This document shows, piece by piece, positions 16,850 to 25,932 of a DNA stretch of 64,000 nucleotides. Each line of letters begins with the position of its first letter. Position 1 is the first letter of the stretch. The notes beneath the pieces are model-generated. The model ran no database searches. It had not been told where the DNA came from and saw only the letters and a list, made by a program, of their open reading frames with translations. The translations under genes were made by a program, and so were the position numbers. Source of the stretch: Mucilaginibacter sp. (GTDB lineage: Bacteria > Bacteroidota > Bacteroidia > Sphingobacteriales > Sphingobacteriaceae); the NCBI GenBank assembly GCA_031292485.1, contig JARLHA010000008.1:62001-126000 (forward strand), given 5' to 3'.

Positions 16850-18205
16850 ATGGCAAATACCAAAACTGAGCAATTAAAAAGAGTGTTAAAACCTGTCCAT
16901 TTGTGGGCAATTGCAGTAGGGTTGGTCATATCAGGCGAGTATTTTGGCTGGAACTTTGGCTGGAAGGTTTCAGGCACTATTGGTTTTTTGATTGCGACGG
17001 TTGTTATTACCATTATGTACATTACCTTCATTTTTAGCTATACCGAACTTACTGCCGCTATCCCGCACGCAGGGGGCGCCTTTGCCTATGCATACCGCGC
17101 CATGGGGCCGTTTGGCGGACTGATTGCCGGCTACGCCACACTGATAGACTTTTTGTTTGCAACACCCGCGATAGCCATTGCCCTGGGCACTTACCTCAAT
17201 TTTTTATGGCCGGTTATTCCGTCATTGTACTCAGCCTTGTTTTTTAACGTCATATTTATCGTTATCAATTACCTTGGGGTAAAAGAATCTGCTATGTTCT
17301 CGGTTTTTGTAACGGTTTTGGCAGTGGCCGAATTGCTGTTGTTTATGGGCATCGTTTCGCCGCATTTTAAAATGTCGAATTTTATGAGTCATCCCATGCC
17401 TTTTGGCTGGTCGGGTGTTTTTGCTGCGCTGCCGTATGCCGTTTGGTTTTACCTGGCGATAGAAGGCGTGGCTATGGTGGCCGAGGAGGTAAAGGAGCCC
17501 AAAAAGAATATCCCCAAAGGCTATATTTCAGCGTTGGGGACACTGATTATCCTTGCTTTCGGGGTAATGATCCTCACCGGGGGCATAACCGACTGGCACA
17601 AACTGAGCGATGTCTCTGATCCGCTGCCGGAAGCGATACGTTTTGCACTGGGAAACCAAAGCAATTTAACCCGCATATTTGCCGGTATAGGTTTATTTGG
17701 ATTGATCGCGTCTTTTCATGGCACCATACTGGCTTCTTCAAGGCAGGTTTTTGCCATGGCGCGAAGCGGATATATGCCGCGTTTTCTTTCCCGCCTCAGT
17801 TATCGATTTAAAACGCCACATTGGGCGCTGGTAGCGGGCGGCCTCATCAGTTTTATCGCGCTTTTTACCGGCAAAGCCGACCAGATTGTATACATATCAG
17901 TAATGGGGGCGGTGCTGATGTATATGCTGAGTATGGTGAGCCTTTTTATCCTTCGTAAAAAAGAGGCCGGGTTAGAACGACCTTTCAGAGCGCCTGTGTA
18001 CCCATTATTTCCAGCCATCGCTTTAATTATTTGCGCCGTTACCTTTTTTGCTATGATATGGTTTTATCCGGTACTGGCCCTGGGGTTTTTTGCCGGCCTG
18101 GCGGTGGTAATTGCTATATTTATGCTGATGGGCAAGCATAAAATCAAAATAATTGATGACGTGCTGCTTGAAACAGCCGAAGTGATCACATCCGCCGCAA
18201 GATGA
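16850..18205 (+). CDS. eat: ethanolamine permease
   Basis: 451 residues, an APC-superfamily transporter with about 12 hydrophobic helices. The N-terminal region (LWAIAVGLVISGEYFGWNFG) and TELTAAIPHAGGAFAYAYRA match ethanolamine permeases of the amino-acid/polyamine/organocation family. Its stop overlaps the eutB start (ATGA at 18202-18205), so the two genes are translationally coupled. This places ethanolamine uptake and cleavage in one operon. Confidence 0.93.
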   Translation: MANTKTEQLKRVLKPVHLWAIAVGLVISGEYFGWNFGWKVSGTIGFLIATVVITIMYITFIFSYTELTAAIPHAGGAFAYAYRAMGPFGGLIAGYATLIDFLFATPAIAIALGTYLNFLWPVIPSLYSALFFNVIFIVINYLGVKESAMFSVFVTVLAVAELLLFMGIVSPHFKMSNFMSHPMPFGWSGVFAALPYAVWFYLAIEGVAMVAEEVKEPKKNIPKGYISALGTLIILAFGVMILTGGITDWHKLSDVSDPLPEAIRFALGNQSNLTRIFAGIGLFGLIASFHGTILASSRQVFAMARSGYMPRFLSRLSYRFKTPHWALVAGGLISFIALFTGKADQIVYISVMGAVLMYMLSMVSLFILRKKEAGLERPFRAPVYPLFPAIALIICAVTFFAMIWFYPVLALGFFAGLAVVIAIFMLMGKHKIKIIDDVLLETAEVITSAAR

Positions 18206-19602
18206 GCTATAGCTTTAAAGTAAGGAATATAAATTATCACTTCGCAGACCTGAAAACGCTGCTGGCGAAAGCATCGCCTTATCGTACCGGGGATGTGCTG
18301 GCGGGTATTTGCGCTGATAGTTACGAAGAACGTGTAGCCGCGCAGATAGCCCTGGCAGATGTGCCGCTTAAAGCCTTTTTAAACGAAGCGATTATTCCGT
18401 ATGAAAGCGATGAGATTACACGGTTAATTATTGATAGCCATAATGTTACATCGTTTAACGGTGTCAGCAGTTTAACCGTTGGCGAATTCCGCGACTGGCT
18501 GCTCAGCGATGAAGCAGATACCGCGGCTTTAAAAACCATTGAAGCTGGCATCACCCCGGAAATGGCCGCGGCGGTATCCAAACTGATGCGCAACCAGGAC
18601 CTCATCGCGGTGGCAAAAAAATGTGAAGTAGTTACGCGCTTTCGTAATACGATTGGCTTGAAGGGCCATTTTTCAACCCGCTTACAACCTAATCACCCGA
18701 CCGACGACCTGAAGGGCATTGCCGCCAGCATGATAGACGGTCTGCTTTACGGCAGCGGCGACGCGGTGATCGGTATTAACCCGGCAACGGATAGCCCGGC
18801 GGTGGTTTTGAACTTATTAAAATTGATCGACACGGTAAGGCAGCAGTTTGAAATTCCCACGCAATCCTGCGTTTTAAGCCATATAACCACCACGCTGCAA
18901 TTGATCAACAGCGGAGCGCCGGTCGACCTTTGTTTTCAATCCATCGGTGGCACCGAGCTTTGCAACTCCAGTTTTGGTATTAACCTGGCTTTGATTGATG
19001 AAGCTTACCAGGCAACCTTATCCTTAAACCGTGGCACCGTTGGCCAAAATGTAATGTATTTTGAAACCGGCCAGGGCAGCGAACTTTCCGCCAACGCCCA
19101 TCACGGCGTCGATCAGCAAACGGTGGAGGCAAGGGCCTATGCAGTTGCGCGTAAATTTAAACCGCTGCTGGTCAATTCAGTAGTTGGTTTTATCGGGCCT
19201 GAATATTTATATGACGGCAAGCAGATCATCCGGGCCGCGCTGGAAGACCATTTCTGCGGAAAATTACTTGGTTTGCCGATGGGTGTTGATATTTGCTATA
19301 CCAACCACGCCGAGGCCGACCAGGATGATATGGACAACCTGCTTACGCTTTTAGGTGTGGCCGGCTGCAATTTTATTATGGGTATTCCCGGATCAGACGA
19401 TATTATGTTGAATTACCAGTCAACGTCTTTTCATGATGCGCTATATTTGAGGAAGGTTTTGGGGTACCGCCCTGCGCCTGAATTTGAGCAATGGCTTATA
19501 AAACAAGGAATAAATGACACGAACTACAAGAATAGGAACGAATTGCACGAATTTATGGGGACTGATTTAAAAAAGCTCCTTACAAAAATTTCAGGGATTT
19601 AA
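18202..19602 (+). CDS. eutB: ethanolamine ammonia-lyase large subunit
   Basis: 466 residues, close to the length of enterobacterial EutB (about 450). With EutC and adenosylcobalamin it converts ethanolamine to acetaldehyde and ammonia. Recognisable conserved stretches include NTIGLKGHFSTRLQPNHPTD, DGLLYGSGDAVIGINP, a long barrel segment with FETGQGSELSANAHHG, and MGVDICYTNHAEADQDDMD near the C-terminus. It overlaps the permease by 4 bp. Downstream, 242 bp separate it from eutC, unusually long because the junction has been duplicated. Confidence 0.96.
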   Translation: MSYSFKVRNINYHFADLKTLLAKASPYRTGDVLAGICADSYEERVAAQIALADVPLKAFLNEAIIPYESDEITRLIIDSHNVTSFNGVSSLTVGEFRDWLLSDEADTAALKTIEAGITPEMAAAVSKLMRNQDLIAVAKKCEVVTRFRNTIGLKGHFSTRLQPNHPTDDLKGIAASMIDGLLYGSGDAVIGINPATDSPAVVLNLLKLIDTVRQQFEIPTQSCVLSHITTTLQLINSGAPVDLCFQSIGGTELCNSSFGINLALIDEAYQATLSLNRGTVGQNVMYFETGQGSELSANAHHGVDQQTVEARAYAVARKFKPLLVNSVVGFIGPEYLYDGKQIIRAALEDHFCGKLLGLPMGVDICYTNHAEADQDDMDNLLTLLGVAGCNFIMGIPGSDDIMLNYQSTSFHDALYLRKVLGYRPAPEFEQWLIKQGINDTNYKNRNELHEFMGTDLKKLLTKISGI

Positions 19603-19859
19603 TTAAACAGACAAAGTGAATGACAACGAATTCTATTCGTGAAAATTCGATTTCATTCGTGAAATTCGTGTCAATTCAATTCGTGTCAATTAAATTATAT
19701 GAGTAAGAAAATATTATAGGGGCTAATACAGGAAGAATAATGGCGTTGATTTCAGGGATTTAACTAAAAAGGCAAAGCGAATTATACCGAGCTGTATTTG
19801 TGAAAATACGACCCTATTCGTGAAATTCGTGTCAATTAAATTATATGAGTAAGAAAATA
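19589..19859 (+). repeat. imperfect tandem duplication of the eutB-eutC junction
   Basis: Copy 1 runs from TTTCAGGGATTTAA (the eutB end, 19589-19602) to ATGAGTAAGAAAATA (19699-19713). Copy 2 runs from the same word at 19750-19763 to the same eutC start at 19845-19859. Both carry ATTCGTGAAATTCGTGTCAATT and AAATTATATG before the ATG. The first ATG opens MSKKIL and stops at TAG 19717-19719, so it is a dead copy of the eutC start. Confidence 0.85.
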
Positions 19860-20603
19860 GTTGTATCCGATCCACTGACCCCTTTAAAGGAGTTTACCGC
19901 TGCCCGGATCGCTATCGGCAGGACAGGTACCAGCATCCCCATAAAGGAAACATTGCAATTTAAGCTGGCCCATGCCCATGCCCGTGATGCTGTTTATTCA
20001 GTATTAGATGTTGAGGGACTTGTTGGTAGTTTGAAAACCCTTAATTTACCCTTATTACACCTCCAAAGTAAAGCGTTAAGCCGTCATAAATATTTAAAAA
20101 GGCCGGATCATGGCCGGCAATTAGATGAAGCGTCGGAACAGCAGTTAAAAGACCACAACCAGGGGTATGATATTGCCATCATCATTGCAGACGGCCTTTC
20201 GGCTGAAGCGGTAAATGAAAATGCGGTTGATCTGTTAAAAATACTAATACCCAATCTGCAATCGGCTAAATTAAAAATAGCGCCGGTATGTTTGGTAGAG
20301 CAGGGCAGGGTAGCGGTTGGTGATCACATCGGCTATGGCCTGGATGTGAAACTTTCGCTCATCCTCATCGGCGAACGGCCCGGGCTTAGTGCTGCTGACA
20401 GTATGGGGGCCTACCTGACGTATAACCCCAGGCCAGGTTTAACCGACGAATCCCGCAATTGCATTTCAAATATCAGGCCGCAGGGCTTAAAAGCCAAACC
20501 TGCGGCCGATAAAATATTTTACCTCGTTATGGAAGCTTTCAAACGCAAAATTTCAGGAGTAGGACTGAAGGATGATTTAATTATTGGCGCTATTGGTCAT
20601 TGA
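19845..20603 (+). CDS. eutC: ethanolamine ammonia-lyase small subunit
   Basis: 252 residues, somewhat shorter than enterobacterial EutC (about 295) and lacking part of the N-terminal extension. Conserved features include TAARIAIGRTGTSIP, LAHAHARDAV, SRHKYLKRPDHGRQL, ADGLSAEAVNENAVDLL, GDHIGYGLDVKLSLILIGERPGL and the SNIRPQGL tail. It forms the B12-dependent lyase with EutB. No EutA reactivase, aldehyde dehydrogenase or microcompartment gene follows in this window; transcription seems to end here. Confidence 0.96.
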   Translation: MSKKIVVSDPLTPLKEFTAARIAIGRTGTSIPIKETLQFKLAHAHARDAVYSVLDVEGLVGSLKTLNLPLLHLQSKALSRHKYLKRPDHGRQLDEASEQQLKDHNQGYDIAIIIADGLSAEAVNENAVDLLKILIPNLQSAKLKIAPVCLVEQGRVAVGDHIGYGLDVKLSLILIGERPGLSAADSMGAYLTYNPRPGLTDESRNCISNIRPQGLKAKPAADKIFYLVMEAFKRKISGVGLKDDLIIGAIGH

Positions 20604-20713
20604 GTTATTGGAAACATGTCGACCACTGTTGCCAACTTGCTTCTACTTTCGGACTTTACTGACTTTCCCGACTTTCGGACTTTTCCTACTTCCTAACTAA
20701 TCTCTACCTCCCC

Positions 20714-21160
20714 TCAATAATCCTCCTGCTTTACATAACCACTAAGCGCCAGCGGGCCGTGGCTGCTTTTCACAAGCACCGAAGCATGGCCCTGTGGGGT
20801 AACTTCCATTCGGATCTGCTTGACATCACCTGTAATGCCTGCTTTTGGTTTAATAAGAATCTCATAACCGGCTTTTCCCCGCCATTCGCTGTAAGCATAA
20901 TTGGTGGTCGAAATTTTTAAAGGGCGTTTGCCTTCAGGTAAATTGGCGATCAGCGTGTCTTTTGAGATGGCAACGTAACCCATGGTTTTTGCTCCTTTGG
21001 CGTTCGTCGCTTCAAAAACATAATCCTTATTATTTACCAGGTTCTTTACTTCGGTGGCTTTTTCGGCCTTATCAGCTTTTAAGGAGCCCTGCGCCTTTGC
21101 TGTATTCAACCCCCATATCCCAAGGGCAAATACGAGTAATAATTTACTTAAGTTTTTCAT
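20714..21160 (-). CDS. DUF4251 protein, secreted
   Basis: 148 residues with a signal peptide (ending TAKAQ). The mature part matches DUF4251: a KNLVNNKDYVFEA start, a Gly-Tyr-Val strand, DTLIANLPEGKRP, a YAYSEWRGKAGYEILIKPK block and a closing QGHASVLVKSSHGPLALSG. DUF4251 proteins are periplasmic beta-rich proteins of unknown role, common in Bacteroidota. It is a paralogue of the gene at 21271 on the same strand. Confidence 0.8.
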   Translation of the reverse strand: MKNLSKLLLVFALGIWGLNTAKAQGSLKADKAEKATEVKNLVNNKDYVFEATNAKGAKTMGYVAISKDTLIANLPEGKRPLKISTTNYAYSEWRGKAGYEILIKPKAGITGDVKQIRMEVTPQGHASVLVKSSHGPLALSGYVKQEDY

Positions 21161-21232
21161 TTTTAGTAGATTTTAATGTAAATGGATATAAAATAAAACC
21201 TATAAAAAGAAAACAAAAGTCATACCAAAACG

Positions 21233-21268
21233 AAAAACATTTAATTTTTAATTAAAAAAAATTAAATG
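21233..21268 (-). terminator. AT-rich hairpin terminator after DUF4251 gene 2
   Basis: A perfect 12-bp inverted repeat (21238-21249 CATTTAATTTTT; 21257-21268 its complement) starts 3 bp beyond the stop of the minus-strand gene at 21271. Read on the minus strand it is followed by TTTTT (complement of 21233-21237). The stem is all A/T except its ends, so it is weak thermodynamically. Confidence 0.6.
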
Positions 21269-21270
21269 TT

Positions 21271-21777
21271 TTACTCTTTCGCAACGATATTTCCCTGGAA
21301 CGAGATCTGGTCGCGGTTTGAGCTAAGCACGTATAATGATGCATATCCGTCTGGAGAAATATTCAATATCATTTGTTGCACGTCGCGCCAGTCGGTAATA
21401 TTGTGATCTTTGGGTTTGATAATAATTTCCCAGCCACCCTTTTTACCCGGGTTCACCTTGTAACTGAAATTAGTTGAAGTGAATTTTATGCCACCTTCTG
21501 TTGTACCCGGATCAGGCGCCATGTAAGCCTGCCCGTAGTAAGGCAAATAGGCGATGATACTGTCTTTAGTTATCTTAACATCATATATCGACGTTAAATG
21601 TTTCATACCACCCCTCTGTGGAATAGCATAGTCGGCACTAAAATAGAAATGTGTACTGTCAACCATGTTTTTGATGGCTGCCTGCCTGGCCGCTTTTTTG
21701 GGATTTTGGCCGCTACTTAAATTAACACTGCCTGAAACAATAGCAAGCAGCATCAGTATCTTGATTAACCGTTTCAT
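21271..21777 (-). CDS. DUF4251 protein, secreted (paralogue)
   Basis: 168 residues with a signal peptide (about 1-23). It follows the same plan as 20714-21160: IKNMVDSTHFYFSADYA, DSIIAYLPYYGQAY, TSTNFSYKVNPGKKGGWEII, ILNISPDGYASLYVLSSNRD, ISFQG. The pair arose by duplication. Role unknown. A hairpin with a T-run separates the two genes, so they may be separate transcripts. Confidence 0.8.
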   Translation of the reverse strand: MKRLIKILMLLAIVSGSVNLSSGQNPKKAARQAAIKNMVDSTHFYFSADYAIPQRGGMKHLTSIYDVKITKDSIIAYLPYYGQAYMAPDPGTTEGGIKFTSTNFSYKVNPGKKGGWEIIIKPKDHNITDWRDVQQMILNISPDGYASLYVLSSNRDQISFQGNIVAKE

Positions 21778-21972
21778 AACTAAAGGTTTATTTAAATAAA
21801 ACGTTTTTAGTACGGTGATATTATTAGTTGATTGAGTTAGAATAAGTTAATTGTTACTCAAATTTAAACAATCCCATTCAATTTAAACAAGCAAAACGCT
21901 TTAAATAAAAGAGGTTGATTAAGTTGGATTGGGTTGAATAAGTTAATTCATCAAGGTCTTTAAATAATAATT

Positions 21973-22008
21973 GGGTCAATTAAGTTGAAACTCCAACTTA
22001 ATCAACCC
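21973..22008. terminator. hairpin downstream of htpG, in a TTGATTAAGTTGG-rich spacer
   Basis: The 15-nt arms 21973-21987 (GGGTCAATTAAGTTG) and 21994-22008 pair at 13 of 15 positions with a 6-nt loop. The surrounding spacer 21825-22035 repeats the same TTAAGTTGG/GGGTTGA words in both orientations. There is no T-tract, so a terminator role for htpG is only plausible; it may simply be an extragenic repeat. Confidence 0.4.
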
Positions 22009-22037
22009 AATCTAACTTAGTCAACTCAATCAACCAA

Positions 22038-23924
22038 TTAATCAATCAAATTAACACTGCGGGTAACAAATTCTGTTAGTTCCGCGCCGGTTAACAAGCC
22101 TTGTGAAAGCAATGCCAAATCAAAAGCCTGTTTTGAAAGCTGGGTTTGTAATTCTTCGTTCTCTTCGTTCGCAATCCGGCTGATCAGCTTATGATTTCCA
22201 TTGATGATCACTTTGTAATTATCGGGCATGCTGCCATAAAAACTCATACCGCCGCCCATCGCCGCCATTTCCTTCATCCGGCGCATAAATTCGTCCATCG
22301 TTACGGTTACAGGCATTTCCTCAGGGTTTAAGCTTTCCAGCTGTACTTTATAAGCAGCCCTGTTGATCGCCTTTTCAAATACCGATTTTACTTTGGTTGA
22401 TTGCTCTTCTGTCAGGATATGCTCGGGTGCATCTTCTTTTGTGATCAGTTTATCTGCAACATCGGCATCCACCCGTTTAAAGGATGTGTTTTCAAGCTTA
22501 TGCTCCATATGGCCGATAAAGTGATTGTCGATAGGGGAGTTCATCAGCAATATATCATAGCCTTTTTTGTTTGCCGATTGTATGAATGCGTCCTGTTTAT
22601 CCGGGTCATTGGTATAAATATAAACCAGCTTTCCGTCTTTATCAGTCTGCTCAGGGGCTACTTTTTCCTTGTATTCAGTAAGGGTAAAGTTTTCCTTTTT
22701 GGTGTTGGTCAGCAAAACAAAATCTTTGGCTTTATCATAAAATTTGTCGTCGCTGATGGCGCCATACTTAACAAACAGGCCAATATCGCTCCATTTATCC
22801 TCAAACGCCTGGCGGTCGTTTTTAAACAGGTCTGCCAATTTTTCAGCCACTTTTTTGGTAATATAGCTGTTTATCTTCTTCACATTGCTGTCGGCCTGTA
22901 AAAAGCTGCGCGATACGTTCAGCGGGATATCCGGTGAGTCGATGACCCCATGCAGCAGCATCAAAAATTCAGGAACAATATCCTTTACTTCGTCTGTAAT
23001 AAATACCTGGCGCGAGTAAAGCTTGATCTTGTTGCGCTGCATTTCAAAATCATTCTTCAATTTCGGGAAATACAGAACGCCGGTAAGGTTAAACGGATAA
23101 TCAACATTCAGGTGGATCCAAAACAGCGGATCTTCTGAAAAAGGGTAAAGCTGCTTGTAAAAATTCAGGTAATCTTCGTCTTTTAACTCAGCAGGTGGTT
23201 TTGTCCAGATCGGGTTGGTATCGTTGATGATGTTATCAGTTTCAACCGATTTGTATTTGGTTTTGCCTTCTTCATCCACGCCATCTTCTTCTTCCTGGGT
23301 TGTGGTGCCGAATTTAATAGGCACCGGCAAAAATTTGCAATATTTATCCAGGATTTCCTGCAGGCGGTGTTTGCTTAAAAATTCTTCACCATCTTTATTG
23401 ATATGCAGGGTAATCTCCGTGCCGCGCTCAGCCAGGCTGCCTTCGGTAATTTCAAATTCGGTACTGCCATCGCATGTCCAATGGGCAGGTGTGGCGCCCT
23501 CTTGGTACGACAAGGTTTCAATCTCCACCTGGTCGGCCACCATAAATGCCGAATAAAAACCTAAGCCAAAACGGCCTATAATTTCATTGGCATCTTTGGA
23601 GTCTTTAAACTTCTCAACAAACTCAGCAGCGCCTGAAAACGCGATCTGGTTGATGTATTTTTTGATCTCTTCAGCCGTCATACCCAACCCATTGTCGGAA
23701 ATAGTGATGGTTTTTTTGTCCTCATCAAAAGCTACTTCAACACGCAGGTCGCCCAATTCGCCGGTATACTGGCCCGAAAGGGCAAGGCGTTTGATCTTCT
23801 GGGTAGCGTCAACCGCGTTAGATACCAGTTCGCGTAAAAATATCTCATGGTCCGAGTAAAGGAATTTTTTAATGATGGGGAAAATGTTTTCGGTATGGAT
23901 CGAAATTGTGCCTTTTTCTTGCAT
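22038..23924 (-). CDS. htpG: Hsp90-family molecular chaperone HtpG
   Basis: 628 residues, the normal length for bacterial Hsp90 (about 624). The N-terminal GHKL ATP site has ELVSNAVDA, DNGLGMT and GRFGLGFYSAFM; the middle domain has the conserved LNVSRSFLQ with its catalytic Arg. A bacterial C-terminal dimerisation domain follows. An acidic insert (TQEEEDGVDEEGKT) sits between the N and middle domains, as in Bacteroidota homologues. It is an ATP-dependent cytosolic chaperone. Monocistronic; the upstream neighbour, an FMN reductase, is on the same strand but 138 bp away. Confidence 0.97.
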   Translation of the reverse strand: MQEKGTISIHTENIFPIIKKFLYSDHEIFLRELVSNAVDATQKIKRLALSGQYTGELGDLRVEVAFDEDKKTITISDNGLGMTAEEIKKYINQIAFSGAAEFVEKFKDSKDANEIIGRFGLGFYSAFMVADQVEIETLSYQEGATPAHWTCDGSTEFEITEGSLAERGTEITLHINKDGEEFLSKHRLQEILDKYCKFLPVPIKFGTTTQEEEDGVDEEGKTKYKSVETDNIINDTNPIWTKPPAELKDEDYLNFYKQLYPFSEDPLFWIHLNVDYPFNLTGVLYFPKLKNDFEMQRNKIKLYSRQVFITDEVKDIVPEFLMLLHGVIDSPDIPLNVSRSFLQADSNVKKINSYITKKVAEKLADLFKNDRQAFEDKWSDIGLFVKYGAISDDKFYDKAKDFVLLTNTKKENFTLTEYKEKVAPEQTDKDGKLVYIYTNDPDKQDAFIQSANKKGYDILLMNSPIDNHFIGHMEHKLENTSFKRVDADVADKLITKEDAPEHILTEEQSTKVKSVFEKAINRAAYKVQLESLNPEEMPVTVTMDEFMRRMKEMAAMGGGMSFYGSMPDNYKVIINGNHKLISRIANEENEELQTQLSKQAFDLALLSQGLLTGAELTEFVTRSVNLID

Positions 23925-24062
23925 AATCTATAATGTTTATTTGTTTATTGTTTTTGTGATAACCCCATCTATCAATGGGCGTTCCAAAAGACATCAGGTT
24001 GACAAATTGGCAGGGGATAGGTTGGAATGTTTGTAAGAGTTGGAATGGTTGAAAAGGTATAA

Positions 24063-24593
24063 TTACAACTTATTCAAAAGAGCAGCAAATGCTGTCTTTA
24101 GCTTATTGGCTGTTTCCGCATCCGTTATATTCCCTTCCCCATCCATTTTTGACTTTATAAAAGAGATGAGCAGGGTAGCATCCTCAAGCATATTTGCCGA
24201 TAACGCGCCCAAAATCAACTTTAATGCAGCGTGTGCGTTTTGGCCTCCGGTAGAGGCCGTGATGAGCGCCAGCGGTTTATCCACCAGTGAGCCGCTGCTA
24301 ACCGTCCAGTCCAGCGCGTTTTTTAAAGAGCCGGGTACGCCATAGGCATATTCGGGCGTGCAAATGATAACGCCGTCAGCTTCAGCTAATCGCTTGCGAA
24401 GAGCGTTTACCGGTTCAGGCGGATCGTCATTATCTAAACCGGGGTCAAAATGGGGCAGGAGGCTTAGTCCCTCATAAATAACATACCTGGTATTATTTGG
24501 TACAAATTGGCCTAAGAAACGCAGGATAGTATGGTTGGATGAGCCAGCCCGCAGGCTGCCTGAAATAGCAAGGATATTTTTGGTCGGTTTCAT
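24063..24593 (-). CDS. NADPH-dependent FMN reductase
   Basis: 176 residues with a flavodoxin-like fold. The phosphate-binding loop is SGSLRAGSSN near the N-terminus, and TPEYAYGVPGSLKNALDW is the family signature for the flavin site. ALITASTGGQNAH follows. These enzymes reduce FMN, quinones, azo dyes or chromate with NAD(P)H (ChrR/AzoR-like). The exact substrate cannot be read from sequence. Confidence 0.9.
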   Translation of the reverse strand: MKPTKNILAISGSLRAGSSNHTILRFLGQFVPNNTRYVIYEGLSLLPHFDPGLDNDDPPEPVNALRKRLAEADGVIICTPEYAYGVPGSLKNALDWTVSSGSLVDKPLALITASTGGQNAHAALKLILGALSANMLEDATLLISFIKSKMDGEGNITDAETANKLKTAFAALLNKL

Positions 24594-25257
24594 TGTAAAC
24601 TATAAAATACAATTTTACAGTTTATGAACTTCGAAAAGCCGGCCAAAAGGAAAAATGATCAAATACTGACGGTTCTTTTAAAAACAGATCGTCTTTAATT
24701 GCAAAAATATATGCCGGGTTGGCTAACTCAATTTATGCGTTTCTCTTTGATCATTGAAATGCTTGTCCTGATAATAAAAAATACAGGCGCTGTCATAGCC
24801 ACGATCCCGATGATGTTAAGTATGTTCATATTTAAAAATTTCTTTAGCGTAATTGCTTATGGGGAAGGGCAATAATTGTTCCACCTCATCAATTCCGCTA
24901 TTTCATACCACCCTGCCTGCTAAAAACAACTTTAAAAAACCATAAGTAATGTAAAGAAAGCCTTTTTTAACCTGCAAACGCCTGTTTTTCATTTTTATGA
25001 TAACCATCAGAATGTTATTTGTTGAAATTTATTTCTTCCCCAAAATATGGAATAGCCGGTCCGGAAAATACACAATTTGGGGTGTGGTTGGGGTAAGGGC
25101 TGCGGTTTTAAAAAGGCATGCGGTGGATTATTTTTCGACTGATCAAAAAGTGATCTGAGTCCGGGATTAATATAGAGGTGCTAAAATTTGAGCGGATTTT
25201 CAAGAGCGGAGAAGCAGACCAAAGCCTTTAGGTCAGAAATCTTTATTATGAAATACG
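24594..25257. other. mostly empty spacer
   Basis: 660 bp between the FMN reductase and the toxin gene. Apart from one possible 33-codon membrane peptide (24728-24829, minus strand) I see no gene, repeat or hairpin of note. Confidence 0.4.
24728..24829 (-). CDS. possible 33-residue single-pass membrane peptide
   Basis: An ATG-to-TGA frame encodes a hydrophobic peptide: MNILNIIGIVAMTAPVFFII, then a short basic tail ending KEKRIN. That is one transmembrane helix with a positive-inside C-terminus, a plausible small membrane protein. There is no clear ribosome-binding site, and chance cannot be excluded. Confidence 0.35.
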   Translation of the reverse strand: MNILNIIGIVAMTAPVFFIIRTSISMIKEKRIN

Positions 25258-25554
25258 TTATTTTAATCTTATCGTCCACCTTCCGGGATTTCTACTTGTG
25301 TGAAATACTCCCATTACTTTAATCGTTTCTCCTTCGATTAAGTAATGAATACCATAAGGAAATCTGTCAATAAAATGGATGCGTAAATTTCTGTAACGCT
25401 TTTGAAACAATAACGGATCTCGTCGAATTTGATTTAATCCGGCTTCTAAACAAAGTTCAAAATCTTTACCAAGACCAGCGCGACGGCTCTCATACCAGGA
25501 AACAGCATCGAAAATATCGAGTCTGGACTCATCTGAAATTAATAATTGGTACAT
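25258..25554 (-). CDS. ParE/RelE-family toxin
   Basis: 98 residues with the RelE/ParE fold pattern: a YQLLISDESRLDIFDAVSWYE start, a basic helix pair (GLNQIRRDPLLFQKRY), RNLRIHFIDRFPYGIHYLI, and a C-terminal FHTSRNPGRW. It starts 2 bp after the stop of the antitoxin gene, the standard antitoxin-first order. ParE toxins poison gyrase and RelE toxins cut mRNA; the sequence does not settle which. Confidence 0.88.
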   Translation of the reverse strand: MYQLLISDESRLDIFDAVSWYESRRAGLGKDFELCLEAGLNQIRRDPLLFQKRYRNLRIHFIDRFPYGIHYLIEGETIKVMGVFHTSRNPGRWTIRLK

Positions 25555-25556
25555 TA

Positions 25557-25766
25557 TTATTTCGCGGCGTTCAGCTCTTTTTTAATGTCATTCCAGCTAA
25601 CAAACGTGGTCTCTTCACGCTCGTATCTGTCTAGCCTTCTATCAAGTTCCTGCTGATGAGCTTCGGGCAAGGGGATGTCATTATGATCAATACTATCCCA
25701 TATTTTTTCAATCATCAAAATGCGTTCTGCAATACTCAGATCCAATATTTCCTGCATTTTTATCAT
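25557..25766 (-). CDS. addiction-module antitoxin
   Basis: 69 residues, acidic. It matches the 'putative addiction module component' family: ILDLSIAERILMIEKIWDSI, DIPLPEAHQQELDRRLDRYE and the closing SWNDIKKEL. This family is routinely paired with ParE-like toxins, as here. A second ATG at codon 4 is possible. It neutralises the toxin by direct binding; autoregulation of the operon is likely but no operator is evident. Confidence 0.88.
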   Translation of the reverse strand: MIKMQEILDLSIAERILMIEKIWDSIDHNDIPLPEAHQQELDRRLDRYEREETTFVSWNDIKKELNAAK

Positions 25767-25932
25767 AATGTTTATGTTTTATCGCCGAGAACGTCAACTC
25801 GATTAACAAATTTAAAAAAAAATATTCGCTGCACCAATGGACGTTGAACAAAAGTGGGAATAGGCTTGCAATAAAAATAGGCAGCTTTAAATCCTCTAAT
25901 CCTCCATTCCTAAAAATCCTGGTTCAGGCAAT

